Under the pieces are notes generated by a model, which saw nothing but the letters and a program-made list of their open reading frames with translations, made no database searches and was not told where the DNA came from. Below, piece after piece: positions 30,480 to 39,794 of a stretch of 64,000 nucleotides of DNA. Both the position numbers and the translations under genes were made by a program. How positions within the stretch are numbered: the first letter of the stretch is position 1; every line of letters begins with the position of its first letter. Location: positions 434,001-498,000 of the forward strand of contig NZ_JACDXW010000002.1 in assembly GCF_020539505.1 (NCBI RefSeq). The letters are read 5' to 3'. The DNA is from Mesopusillimonas faecipullorum (GTDB lineage: Bacteria; Pseudomonadota; Gammaproteobacteria; Burkholderiales; Burkholderiaceae_B).

Positions 30480-31085
30480 TTACGGTTTTGGCTGTTCAGT
30501 AGCAGCTGGGCCGATCTCGTCAGGCTCATCTCGCCCAGCAATCGCACGGGCAGCAGCCGCCGCATTTTGCTCGGTGCCTACCGGGAAAACCAATTGATCG
30601 GTATCAACCGGTGTGGTGTAACTAGGGGCCGCCAGCATGGTGCGCCCGACGATCAGTGCCAGCCTTTTGTTGGGGAACTGAGTGGTAGCCTGCTGCAAGC
30701 GCAAACGGGCATCGGGGCTTAAGCCCAAAGCCAAAAGGCCTTCGCCCGAGCGGCCACGACCGGCTTGCACGCCGGTGAGATCGTCACGGATGATGATGGG
30801 TTCAGGATTGACATACAAAGTGCCAGACTGAACCGGCACAGGGCGCCAGCCTTCTTGTTCTACGGTGTCGGCCAGTAGAACGGCCACCGGAGCCGGCTGG
30901 CTTGCCGTGGGCTGCTGCGTATCGACGCCAGGCTGTGTTAGGCCAGGTTCGGCAGGCGTGGTGGCATCGGGCGTTTGTGGAGCCGAGGCGCTGGAACCAG
31001 GCGGAACCGTTTGGCAAGCCGCCAGCAAACCCGCCAAAGTCACTGGCAATAAGACCCGGCTAAATACATGCGCTGATTTCATCAT
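30480..31085 (-). CDS. Lipoprotein with SecDF P1-head-like domain
   Basis: A 201-residue lipoprotein. The signal peptide ends in LAGLLAAC, a lipobox with Cys at about residue 24, followed by a Pro/Thr/Ala-rich low-complexity linker (to about 65). The folded part contains LYVNPEPIIIRDDLTGVQAGRGRSGEGLLALGLS and RLALIVGRTMLAAPSYTTPVDTDQLVFPVG. This resembles the head part of the SecDF periplasmic P1 region (substrate-holding domain). A lone lipid-anchored copy is uncommon. It is divergent from a small membrane protein gene. Confidence 0.72.
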   Translation of the reverse strand: MMKSAHVFSRVLLPVTLAGLLAACQTVPPGSSASAPQTPDATTPAEPGLTQPGVDTQQPTASQPAPVAVLLADTVEQEGWRPVPVQSGTLYVNPEPIIIRDDLTGVQAGRGRSGEGLLALGLSPDARLRLQQATTQFPNKRLALIVGRTMLAAPSYTTPVDTDQLVFPVGTEQNAAAAARAIAGRDEPDEIGPAATEQPKP

Positions 31086-31270
31086 GTTCCCCTGTTTATA
31101 AAAGCAAATATGGCTTACATTCTAGCAGCCGCCTCCCAAATGTATCTGCCGCATACGCCAAGAATTGTGAATTTATGGTTCAATACCGAAGCACTCATGG
31201 ATGCGGATAAGCGCTTGGCCCCGCATCCCTGCAAGTTCAGAAGAAAACACACCATTCGCGGAGACTTATC

Positions 31271-31402
31271 GTGTCGCAAACTTCCGTCGCATCCCGAAAC
31301 AAACCCCGATTCTCGGCAGGTCTTGTCACCGCCATCATTGCTTTGTTTTGGATAGGCTTTTTTGTTTACTTCGTTGTCAAGGGCGCCGAAGGGCTGCATT
31401 GA
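31271..31402 (+). CDS. Small single-helix membrane protein (43 residues)
   Basis: A GTG-started frame with GGAG about eight bases upstream encodes 43 residues: a polar N-terminal MSQTSVASRNKPRF, then one hydrophobic helix (GLVTAIIALFWIGFFVYFVV) and a short charged end KGAEGLH. Basic flanking residues and a clean TGA stop support a real gene. It ends 16 bp before the convergent pbpC stop. The function is unknown; it could be a small envelope protein or part of a two-gene cell-wall module. Confidence 0.6.
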   Translation: MSQTSVASRNKPRFSAGLVTAIIALFWIGFFVYFVVKGAEGLH

Positions 31403-31418
31403 TACCGCTCAAGCAGTG

Positions 31419-33710
31419 TTAAGGGGCCACGGCTAAAGTCGCCCCTCGCACTTGTATGCTTACCCTATCCAGCACGGTTCCGTCTTTGTCAGTCAGCGTC
31501 AACACCTGCCTGCCCGGCATAGGCAACCAGTAGCTTACGCTTCCCTGCCCTATGGTTTGCGTACCTGCCAGCCAGTAAACCTCCTGCCCTTGTGGCACGT
31601 TTGCCGCCCGTAGTTGCAAGCGTTGGTTGGCTGGAGGGATGTCCGGATCCAAGGCAATCAGAGTGCCGTCAACCGGCCCCGCAATGCGTGGGCGGCCCAC
31701 TGCCAAACTCCCCCCCTGCATCTTTTGCTCAGCAATCGCTTGATCTTCCCGTTCAGGTAAGGGCTTATCTTGCCGCGCTACCGCCCGCACGACTGACTGC
31801 TGCGTCCCGGCCATGAACACCTCTAATCGCGGCGGCTCAAACGAAGGCTCGAAACTTACACGCTGCTGCACAACGCCCTCGGGCATGGCTGGTTGCGTCA
31901 TCATCTCGCGCTGCCCTAACCAATTCATGATGTCCTGCCAGATAGGGCCGGCCCCGGAAACCCCCGACACCTCGCGCATGGCATCACCTGCGCTGTTACC
32001 TACCCATACCCCTACCGTATACAGGCTGGACCAGCCCAAGCACCAGTTGTCACGCATGTCCTTACTCGTGCCGGTCTTAACCGCAGACCAAATTGTCGTT
32101 TCCAGGGGGCTGTCCATCCCGAAGGTGCGCACACGGGCCTGGCGATCGGACAAAACATCCCCCACCATCCATGCCGCAGACTCCGAAAACACCGGAGGCC
32201 CCGCAACGGCAGCGTCTTGCGCTTTGTCTGCCAACCATCGCACCGGGCTCGTGCGACCGCCATTGGCCAAAGCGCGGAACGCATTTGTCAGACTCAACAA
32301 GCTAACGTCGGCACTCCCCAGAGCCAGGCTGTATCCGTAAAAACCACCCTCTTCTGTTAACGGCAAGCCCAGGCGCAGCAAGCGATCATGAAAGGCCTCG
32401 GGAGACACCATGGTCAGCACCCGTACAGCGGGAATGTTCAGCGAAGCAGCCAAAGCAGTGCGACTCGTCACCCATCCTGAAAACCGCTCATCGTAATTTT
32501 GTGGTGTATACAAACCCGACGCCGTGGCCAAACCCACAGGGCTATCATCCAGCAACGATGCCGGCGTCAAGCGCAATTCGTCGAAAGCTTGCGCATATAG
32601 AAAAGGTTTGAGCGTAGAGCCTGCTTGCCGCAATGCTTGGGCATGATCCACCCAAGGGGCGGTAGAGGCGGCCCCAGCAGACCCCACATAGGCCAGCACA
32701 TCACCGGTGGCGTTGTTGAGCACCACTACCGCGGCATCCACCCCTACTCCGGCATTCAGACTACCCAATCGACGCTGCACACTGGATAAAACCGCGCGTT
32801 GCAGATCTCCCTCCAAGGTGCTTCGTACCCGTACGCCCTCATCCCCGGCAGAAGGCGATAAGTGCACGCTGGCGGCCACCCGCCTTGCGGCATGAGGAGC
32901 CAGATCGGCCCCATCATAAAAAGGGGCTGCGCTACGCCTCAAGGCCGATTGCGCCGCCAGCGTCAAGTTATCGCAAGCCTCAGGCTTATCCATGGCCTCA
33001 AGCACGCCACAGGCTCGACGCGCCAAAAGGCCCGCTGCTACATTAGGCGAGCGCAGCATCGCCGCCAGCAAGGCTGATTCGCGCGCGTTCAGGCCCGCAG
33101 CATGTTTTTGGAACAGCACCCGCGCCGCACTATCCACCCCCACCAATTCGCCGCGAAACGGCGCCAGGTTCAAATAGGCTTCAAGTATTTCGTCTTTGTC
33201 CCACCTGCGTTCCAGCGCCCAGGCTTGAACCACCTGCCTGACTTTCTGAGCCGGGGTGCGTGCGCCGTAAGCACGCAAGTGTTCATCCAGCATGCCTACC
33301 AGCTGCATGCTTACCGTAGATGCCCCCCGACGTGGGCCGTTCGCCACCCATTGCCAGGCTGCTGCGGCAATGGCCGGCACATCCACACCGTGGTGCTCAT
33401 GAAAACGCCGGTCTTCGGATACCAGTACAGCTTGCAGCAACGCCGGAGAGATATCCTCCAAGGCCAACCAATCGCCGCGCCTACCCTGGAAATCCTGCCG
33501 CACCCGCTGCAAAACATGATCTTGTCTGTCCAGCACGATCAAATCAGAAGCTCGGTAAGCTTGCCGGGCAGCCTGGAAGCTAGGCAAGGCGTCAGGCGAG
33601 GGGGCGGGCTCGGCCTGCCCACCCGACATCGCCAGCACCATCAAGCCTAAGCCTACTTTGCCTCTCCAACCACCTGCCGCGCAAAAAACTGAAAATGTGC
33701 GCCTGCTCAT
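31419..33710 (-). CDS. pbpC: Penicillin-binding protein 1C (glycosyltransferase-transpeptidase)
   Basis: A 763-residue class A PBP of the PbpC type. It has an N-terminal anchor (GLGLMVLAMSGG) and a GT51 domain with EDRRFHEHHGVD (Glu99, Asp100) and GASTVSMQL. The transpeptidase has the SxxK nucleophile Ser365 in GSTLK (Lys368), an SLN motif and KTGTS (Lys545). A C-terminal PbpC-specific beta domain follows (after about 680). PbpC is thought to act in alternative murein assembly. Its ATG overlaps the alpha-2-macroglobulin stop by 4 bp (33707-33710), so the two are co-translated as in the yfhM-pbpC pair of enterobacteria. Confidence 0.94.
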   Translation of the reverse strand: MSRRTFSVFCAAGGWRGKVGLGLMVLAMSGGQAEPAPSPDALPSFQAARQAYRASDLIVLDRQDHVLQRVRQDFQGRRGDWLALEDISPALLQAVLVSEDRRFHEHHGVDVPAIAAAAWQWVANGPRRGASTVSMQLVGMLDEHLRAYGARTPAQKVRQVVQAWALERRWDKDEILEAYLNLAPFRGELVGVDSAARVLFQKHAAGLNARESALLAAMLRSPNVAAGLLARRACGVLEAMDKPEACDNLTLAAQSALRRSAAPFYDGADLAPHAARRVAASVHLSPSAGDEGVRVRSTLEGDLQRAVLSSVQRRLGSLNAGVGVDAAVVVLNNATGDVLAYVGSAGAASTAPWVDHAQALRQAGSTLKPFLYAQAFDELRLTPASLLDDSPVGLATASGLYTPQNYDERFSGWVTSRTALAASLNIPAVRVLTMVSPEAFHDRLLRLGLPLTEEGGFYGYSLALGSADVSLLSLTNAFRALANGGRTSPVRWLADKAQDAAVAGPPVFSESAAWMVGDVLSDRQARVRTFGMDSPLETTIWSAVKTGTSKDMRDNWCLGWSSLYTVGVWVGNSAGDAMREVSGVSGAGPIWQDIMNWLGQREMMTQPAMPEGVVQQRVSFEPSFEPPRLEVFMAGTQQSVVRAVARQDKPLPEREDQAIAEQKMQGGSLAVGRPRIAGPVDGTLIALDPDIPPANQRLQLRAANVPQGQEVYWLAGTQTIGQGSVSYWLPMPGRQVLTLTDKDGTVLDRVSIQVRGATLAVAP

Positions 33711-36700
33711 GGCTGGCCGTGAACCTGCATGCTCGACTGCGGTAGAAGGCCGTACACACCAGCTTGATACAAAGCCTCTGCACGTGGTGAAGGTAGATGA
33801 AATACGCCTACCGTATTCAGACGCACGGTATAGGAAAGGCGCGTGACACCCTGCGGCAAATACTCAAAGTAGGCTTGGTAGCTGTCGAAACGGCGCTCCT
33901 CATAGCTAGGCCAAGCCCAAGTGTCGCCTTCCTGACGGACGTCCCCACCAGCCTGGGCCAGAATGGCGCTATCGCGGCCCAGGCCGCCACCCAGCACCGA
34001 TGCTCCCGCAGGCACAGGGTCGGAAACCACCGCCCATACTGTCGGTGCTCTTGCCGTCAGACTCAGCTCAACACGATAGACATCACCGCTGGACCATACA
34101 CCCGGCTTGGCTTGAGACACCGGTACCACTTTACGCTCCAGTGTCAGCCCAGCTGTTATGGCTTTGTCCTGAGGAACGGCAGCCAGCGTACGCACGGCCA
34201 CCCAGGGCTGCCCTGTACCCGCGTGCGTCAAGCTTAATTGGCCATTGCCAGTAGCTGGCCACGCCAAGACCACCGGCGCCGCATCAGGCTCAATTTGAGC
34301 GGCTGTCTCGGCCTTGGAAGCGGTATTGCCAGTCAGGTTCAACCATTGGGCCGTGACGGCCCCGCTCACTTCGCCGTCTTGCGCCACTTTGGCAAACTGC
34401 TCGAAAGCCAATGAGCCCATGACGTTCTCGGTCGTGGTTCCCCACGCCCCTTCTTGCTGGCGATGCAACAAGCCCAGAGCCAGGCCTGGAAGTTCTTCCC
34501 TACCTTTGGGTATCTGGGCCCACAGCAACAGCAGACGCGCCGCGTTGACCTGCGGACTGGACATCAGCCACCAGGCGTCGTTCTGTCTATCGTCAGGAAA
34601 GACCAGGCCATCGCCCTGCAACAGCAAACGCCCTTGCAATAACTGCCATGCTTGCTCGGCCAAGCCCTGACGACCGGGAATACCCGCCTCACGATGCAGC
34701 AGACTGGCCCAATCGATCAAAGCCGAGGTAAACCAGCGTTCGGGGGTGATACTGATGGTGTCCAACATGGCTGGCTGAAATGCGCCAGCCCGTGAAAGAG
34801 CCTCCATCGCCATCAGCTTGCGCGCCTCTTGATCGCGTACCGGCGCCCAAGCACGGCGCTGCAAACGACCTTGAACAAACGACTCCAGCCCTTGCACCAT
34901 GCGGTCGCGCACTTGCGTGGGCAAGGCAAAATCCAAGCCAAGTCGCTGTGCTTCATCCGTCAGGACCAGCATATGCGCCGTCAGCACCTCACTGCCATTA
35001 CGCATGCCGGGAAAATACGACAGCAGCCCATCGGCATCCTGGTAGTCGGCCATTTGTGCAGCCAAGGTCTGCCATTGCGCCATGTCGCGCAAGCCTATGG
35101 CTTTGGCGCTTAATTGCTCTACGCAGGTGTAGGGGTAGTCCTGAAACCAGGCTTGAACACCAGGCAGACCGTCTCCCAGATTGGAAAGGGCTGCCACTTG
35201 TACCCCACCCTGCAAAACGTCGTTCAGACCGCGCTGCGCCCCCTCCGGCGCACGCAGTGCCAACTGTATAGGCTGATCAGCCGTCAAGGGCTGAAGTGTG
35301 GAGTGCGTGACCGCCACTGGCACAGAAGGCAGCAACTGCTGCGTTAAACGGACTCGATCTGAAGCCCCATCTTTACCCGCCTGCGCTTCAACCTCCCAGA
35401 CCAACTCCGCATCAGGGCCGGCGTCCAGTTGCCGCACGGGAACTTCCACCGGCCATACCGCCAGCGTCGCTCCGCCGGCAGGAACCGTAAGCTCTTGAGC
35501 GGGCAGCGACATGCCACTGCCTGGGCCACTGATCTGCGCCTGCACCCGGACTTTCATCTCGGACTCGGTTCCATTGCGCAAGGTAAACCCGCCTTGATAG
35601 CTATCCCCTTCGCGCACTACCGCCGGCAAGCCGCTAATAATCTGCAGATCTTGCGCAGTAATGAAACGCGTTTCACCCGTGCCGAAGTTATCGGCACCAT
35701 AATCAGCCACAGCCACCACTCGGAAGGCCGAGAGGCTGTCGTTCAATGTCAGCGTCACGGTGGCTTGACCGCTTTCGTCCAACTGCACATCGGGCTGCCA
35801 GAAGACCAGCGTATCCAGCAACTCACGAGTAGGCTGAGACGCGCCCCCGCCGCCACCCGGTGGCAAGGCTTTACGCCCGTAATGGCGCCGGCCCACCACC
35901 TGCGACTGTGCCGTGGCGGTTTCCACGCCATAGGGGCGCCGCTGGCGCATGGCCTGCAGCAAGTCCCAAGATGCGTTGGGCGACAGTTCTAGCAAGGCCT
36001 CATCCACGACGGCCACCATGGCTTGCGCTTTGGCAGCAGGTTTACCGTCAGGCAAACTCACCTTGATCTTCACTTGCGCTTGCTCACGTATGCCGTAGCG
36101 CGACTGATCTGCTTGCACCTGCACTTGCAGGCGGTCCTGTTCATCACTGACACGAATTTCAGCCACGCCAAAACGGAAGGTAGGCTTGGATAAATCCACG
36201 TAACCCGTTGGCGCTTGATAGTCGGAGCCCGCAGCTTGACGCCAGGCCTGCCACCAAGCGGTCGGACGCTTCCAGCCCCAGTTAAAAAATGAATACCAAG
36301 GCACATCGTGCAGACGATGACGCAAGGCCAGCACGGACACATAAACGTTTGGTCCCCATTGCGCCGATACCGGTAAGCGCACCAAAGGTTCGTCTCCTTC
36401 TAAATGCACCACTCGCGAATCCAGCACGCCCTCACGCTCTACCGTCACCAAAGCCAGAGCCGTGCGGAAAGGCATTTTCACGAGAAACTCCGCCTGCTCA
36501 CCCGGTGCGTAGCTGCGTTTGACCGGCACGACATCCATGCGGTCGTCGTTACCACCGCCAAACCATAAATCGTCGCCCCCCATGACCCAAACAGTCGTCG
36601 CCGCCTGAGCTTGACGTCCCTTATCGTCGTCCGCCGTCACAAGCAGTTCAATACGGCCACTGACATCGGGTGTGAATGCACAACGCAAAATGCCTTGTTC

Positions 36701-39625
36701 GTCAGAGACTCCACTGCAAACCTCACCAAGGTCTTCCACTTGCAGGTGGCTGTCGTAACTGTAGAATCCGCCCACCAAACGCTTACGCGTCGTCAGCATG
36801 TCCAATCGCCTTGCCGTCACTTTCATCGGTACCTTGGCCATGGGATCGCCTTGAGGCGACAAGGCGATCGCCGAAATGGCCGTCTCTTTATCTTGCTCGG
36901 CCCACGAGTTAGACCGAATACCAGGCACAACAGCCGACGGCCAGACCGACACGACTCGGGACAAAGTCTGCACCTGGCCGTTGGGGTCGCTGAAGCTGGC
37001 TTCGAAAAGCCAGTCCATAGGCCGGTTCACTTTGGGCAGACTGTCCAGCTCTATCGAAGCGCTCCCTTGGGCGTCCAGCGTCAGTGGCTGCTTATCCAAA
37101 AACAACCGCTGCCCGCCATCGCGGGGATCGGCAGTGTCATCGCTGATGACTTGAGCCTCGGGCAAAAAGAAATCAAAGCCTTCCGCATCAGGAAAGTTAG
37201 GCGTCCGATCACGAGCCAGCGCAGACAAGCTGACCGACTGCCCACTGGCTGCTCCGCCGGCTACATAGCGTAAATCTATGTCGGCTTTGACTGAGCCAGG
37301 CGCCACCAGATTTTTACCTGCACCCCCATCGCTGATTAATAAGGAACCCGTGAGCACAGGCAATTTAAAAGCTTCTATGCGGAAAACACCGGGATGGGCG
37401 TCGTAATAGTATTTTTCACCGTCGCTTTGCAAGCTGACTTGATAAGAACCCAGCTTGGCGCCCCGCGTCGTATCCAGCGTGCTGACCGCGCTCATGCCAC
37501 CCGAGGGTGTTTTCACCCACTCAATCGCCTGCTCGGTCCGCTCGCCCGAGCCCAGATGAGTAATGACCAGCTTACGCGGCAGCATCTCGTCGTCTACCGG
37601 CGTTTCCAGACCGTCGCGCACTTGCCAGCGTACGAAATGCTTCATGTGCACGGTTTCGCCCGCACGATACAAACCGCGATCAAACACCGTGTGGGTGATG
37701 ACGTCGGGCAAAGGCTGACGATCGGTAGGCAAATTGAACCGCCAGCTTTCTATGCCATCATCCCAGCTGGAAAGAACAAACGAGAAATCTTCTTTGCCAC
37801 GCGCCAGCGGATGATCCGCCGCAATACGAGCTGATGCGAAAGACCCGAACAAACCGGTTTCGTCGCAATAACCATCGCTACCCAAAGGCTGTTGTATGTG
37901 CAAAATACCTCGCTCATCGGTCAGTCCGCTGGCCAGCAAACGACCGGCGCAATCTCGTACCGCCACTTGAGCCTCGGGCACCACTTTGCCCTCGTCCAAA
38001 GTTGTCACCCATACCAGTGCATCGTCGCGCCCGCGCTTTAAATGCACAGCCAGATTCGTCACCAGCACAGCCGTGCGCACATACATGGGGGTTGCTTCGC
38101 CCAGCAAGTCTCGCCCCAAACGCGGTGAAGCGGCTTCCAACACATGGAAGCCCGGCTCGGTGAGAGGCACACCCAATACGTCGGCATCACGTACTGAGCC
38201 TACGCTACCAGGTAACTCCATGACCTTGGCACCAGGGCGCCCGTCCAACATGGAAAGCGCACGGGCATCGATACGCGGCTGATCGTCGTCGGGACCCATG
38301 CTTTTACCCGCCATGGCCTGCGCCCATTGGCGACGGGTATAACTGCCGGTATTCAAATTGCGTACCCGCGCATACCAGCGCAAGATGTCGACGTCCTCTT
38401 TGGGCTGAACATCGGTGACGCGCCCGGGCGACAAACGCAAATCACGGCCGGCCAGGATAGCCTCTACATTGCGCACGGTAAGAGGCACCGCAGGGGGATC
38501 ATCGGCCTCATCGCCCCCTGGAGACGCATTGGCAAAACGCTCGATAATCCCAAAAGAGCCGGAAGAGAACTTCAGTAAAGCCGGATACTCCGCCGTGCGA
38601 ATCGCAAGAGGAAAATCTGCGGCGTTCACCGGCGTGCGGCCCGCATCGTCACGCAAACCCTCAGGCAACACCAGCGTGAGCTCGGCTTGCGCATCGAAAG
38701 GGCCGGCAAAATCCAGCCCTTCCACAACACCCTCCCACCCCTCTGACGGCTCAGTCGGAGAAAGCTCTTCCCCCTTCGCTGTACGTAATCGGATTTGCTC
38801 AGCGGCCTCTTGCAAGACAGGGGCATTGAACGTCACGCGTACCGGCAATAAGGGATTGCAGTCAGCGCGTGCGTTGTCTCGTTGGCAACTGAGCCCTACG
38901 CGAAACGCGGGCCGCACTTGATAGTCTGCGTGCCAAGGTTTACCCATGGTCAGACCGGAAGGCGTCGCAACACCCGCCCCCACGACCAGACGCACGTCGG
39001 CATCAGCAGGCAGGCGGCGGCTGCATTGCAGCAGTTGGTCGGCTGCGTCGCTTTGAGCCCCAAGCATATACGAGGACTCAAGCACGGCCTGACGCGTTTG
39101 AGCGTCGTTGATCAACTTGACGGGCACTTGTTCGCCCAAGCCTTCAACCACGCAATGGGTGTTCTTGATTAACGAGGCGGGCGTCACCGCGCCATTGAAG
39201 CGCAATACAAAAACCTGATCTTCAACGATTTGCGAACCATAGGGCCGATAGGCAATCACTTGCGGGCCGCCGGTGCTGAAGGTGTACTGCGCTTGCGCGC
39301 TAACCGACTGCCCATCCACCGTTAGCATGCCTGAACGCGGCTTGACCGTGCAACGCACGCCGGGGCCCAAAGCTTTATCGAAGGTATAGACCCATTGTTG
39401 AGTGTCCACCCACCTGCCTGAAGCTGAGGGCTCGCCGGTACATTGCACCGTGGCCGGTGCAGGCGCTTGGTCATTACCCAAGTCGACCATATCTGCGTCA
39501 AAGCGCAAGCGTACTTGTTCGACCGTTGGCACTTGCCCTTTGGGCGTTACCTGGACAAGCTGCGCCGCAGAGGCGTCGAACGTCCACATTGCGGCCAATG
39601 CTATCAGAATTGCGCGCTTTGCCAT
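33707..39625 (-). CDS. Bacterial alpha-2-macroglobulin (YfhM type) with thioester motif
   Basis: A 1,972-residue protein of the bacterial A2M family, thought to trap attacking proteases in the periplasm. A signal peptide spans MAKRAILIALAAMWTFDASAA, with no lipobox cysteine. The chain is made of MG domains, a region after about 600 including the MG7-8 segments, and the thioester motif CVEQ (Cys1501 counting from ATG 39625) followed by a TED domain. Start: the second ATG (39625) has AGGGG six bases upstream and is preferred over 39631. The gene is coupled with pbpC, consistent with repair of the envelope together with protease defence. The length is at the upper end for the YfhM class. Confidence 0.93.
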   Translation of the reverse strand: MAKRAILIALAAMWTFDASAAQLVQVTPKGQVPTVEQVRLRFDADMVDLGNDQAPAPATVQCTGEPSASGRWVDTQQWVYTFDKALGPGVRCTVKPRSGMLTVDGQSVSAQAQYTFSTGGPQVIAYRPYGSQIVEDQVFVLRFNGAVTPASLIKNTHCVVEGLGEQVPVKLINDAQTRQAVLESSYMLGAQSDAADQLLQCSRRLPADADVRLVVGAGVATPSGLTMGKPWHADYQVRPAFRVGLSCQRDNARADCNPLLPVRVTFNAPVLQEAAEQIRLRTAKGEELSPTEPSEGWEGVVEGLDFAGPFDAQAELTLVLPEGLRDDAGRTPVNAADFPLAIRTAEYPALLKFSSGSFGIIERFANASPGGDEADDPPAVPLTVRNVEAILAGRDLRLSPGRVTDVQPKEDVDILRWYARVRNLNTGSYTRRQWAQAMAGKSMGPDDDQPRIDARALSMLDGRPGAKVMELPGSVGSVRDADVLGVPLTEPGFHVLEAASPRLGRDLLGEATPMYVRTAVLVTNLAVHLKRGRDDALVWVTTLDEGKVVPEAQVAVRDCAGRLLASGLTDERGILHIQQPLGSDGYCDETGLFGSFASARIAADHPLARGKEDFSFVLSSWDDGIESWRFNLPTDRQPLPDVITHTVFDRGLYRAGETVHMKHFVRWQVRDGLETPVDDEMLPRKLVITHLGSGERTEQAIEWVKTPSGGMSAVSTLDTTRGAKLGSYQVSLQSDGEKYYYDAHPGVFRIEAFKLPVLTGSLLISDGGAGKNLVAPGSVKADIDLRYVAGGAASGQSVSLSALARDRTPNFPDAEGFDFFLPEAQVISDDTADPRDGGQRLFLDKQPLTLDAQGSASIELDSLPKVNRPMDWLFEASFSDPNGQVQTLSRVVSVWPSAVVPGIRSNSWAEQDKETAISAIALSPQGDPMAKVPMKVTARRLDMLTTRKRLVGGFYSYDSHLQVEDLGEVCSGVSDEQGILRCAFTPDVSGRIELLVTADDDKGRQAQAATTVWVMGGDDLWFGGGNDDRMDVVPVKRSYAPGEQAEFLVKMPFRTALALVTVEREGVLDSRVVHLEGDEPLVRLPVSAQWGPNVYVSVLALRHRLHDVPWYSFFNWGWKRPTAWWQAWRQAAGSDYQAPTGYVDLSKPTFRFGVAEIRVSDEQDRLQVQVQADQSRYGIREQAQVKIKVSLPDGKPAAKAQAMVAVVDEALLELSPNASWDLLQAMRQRRPYGVETATAQSQVVGRRHYGRKALPPGGGGGASQPTRELLDTLVFWQPDVQLDESGQATVTLTLNDSLSAFRVVAVADYGADNFGTGETRFITAQDLQIISGLPAVVREGDSYQGGFTLRNGTESEMKVRVQAQISGPGSGMSLPAQELTVPAGGATLAVWPVEVPVRQLDAGPDAELVWEVEAQAGKDGASDRVRLTQQLLPSVPVAVTHSTLQPLTADQPIQLALRAPEGAQRGLNDVLQGGVQVAALSNLGDGLPGVQAWFQDYPYTCVEQLSAKAIGLRDMAQWQTLAAQMADYQDADGLLSYFPGMRNGSEVLTAHMLVLTDEAQRLGLDFALPTQVRDRMVQGLESFVQGRLQRRAWAPVRDQEARKLMAMEALSRAGAFQPAMLDTISITPERWFTSALIDWASLLHREAGIPGRQGLAEQAWQLLQGRLLLQGDGLVFPDDRQNDAWWLMSSPQVNAARLLLLWAQIPKGREELPGLALGLLHRQQEGAWGTTTENVMGSLAFEQFAKVAQDGEVSGAVTAQWLNLTGNTASKAETAAQIEPDAAPVVLAWPATGNGQLSLTHAGTGQPWVAVRTLAAVPQDKAITAGLTLERKVVPVSQAKPGVWSSGDVYRVELSLTARAPTVWAVVSDPVPAGASVLGGGLGRDSAILAQAGGDVRQEGDTWAWPSYEERRFDSYQAYFEYLPQGVTRLSYTVRLNTVGVFHLPSPRAEALYQAGVYGLLPQSSMQVHGQP

Positions 39626-39794
39626 GCCCATCCCCTACCACCCAATTTTTTAACTGCGACAGTTTAAAACGGATAGATCGTGAAAAAGCCGTATGCCACA
39701 CATGGTTACGCCTAGCTCACCAAACAGCCTTGCGAAACACACGACAGATTGCCGACTCAGGAAGTGGACGGCACGCTTACAGCTCGGAAGGCGC

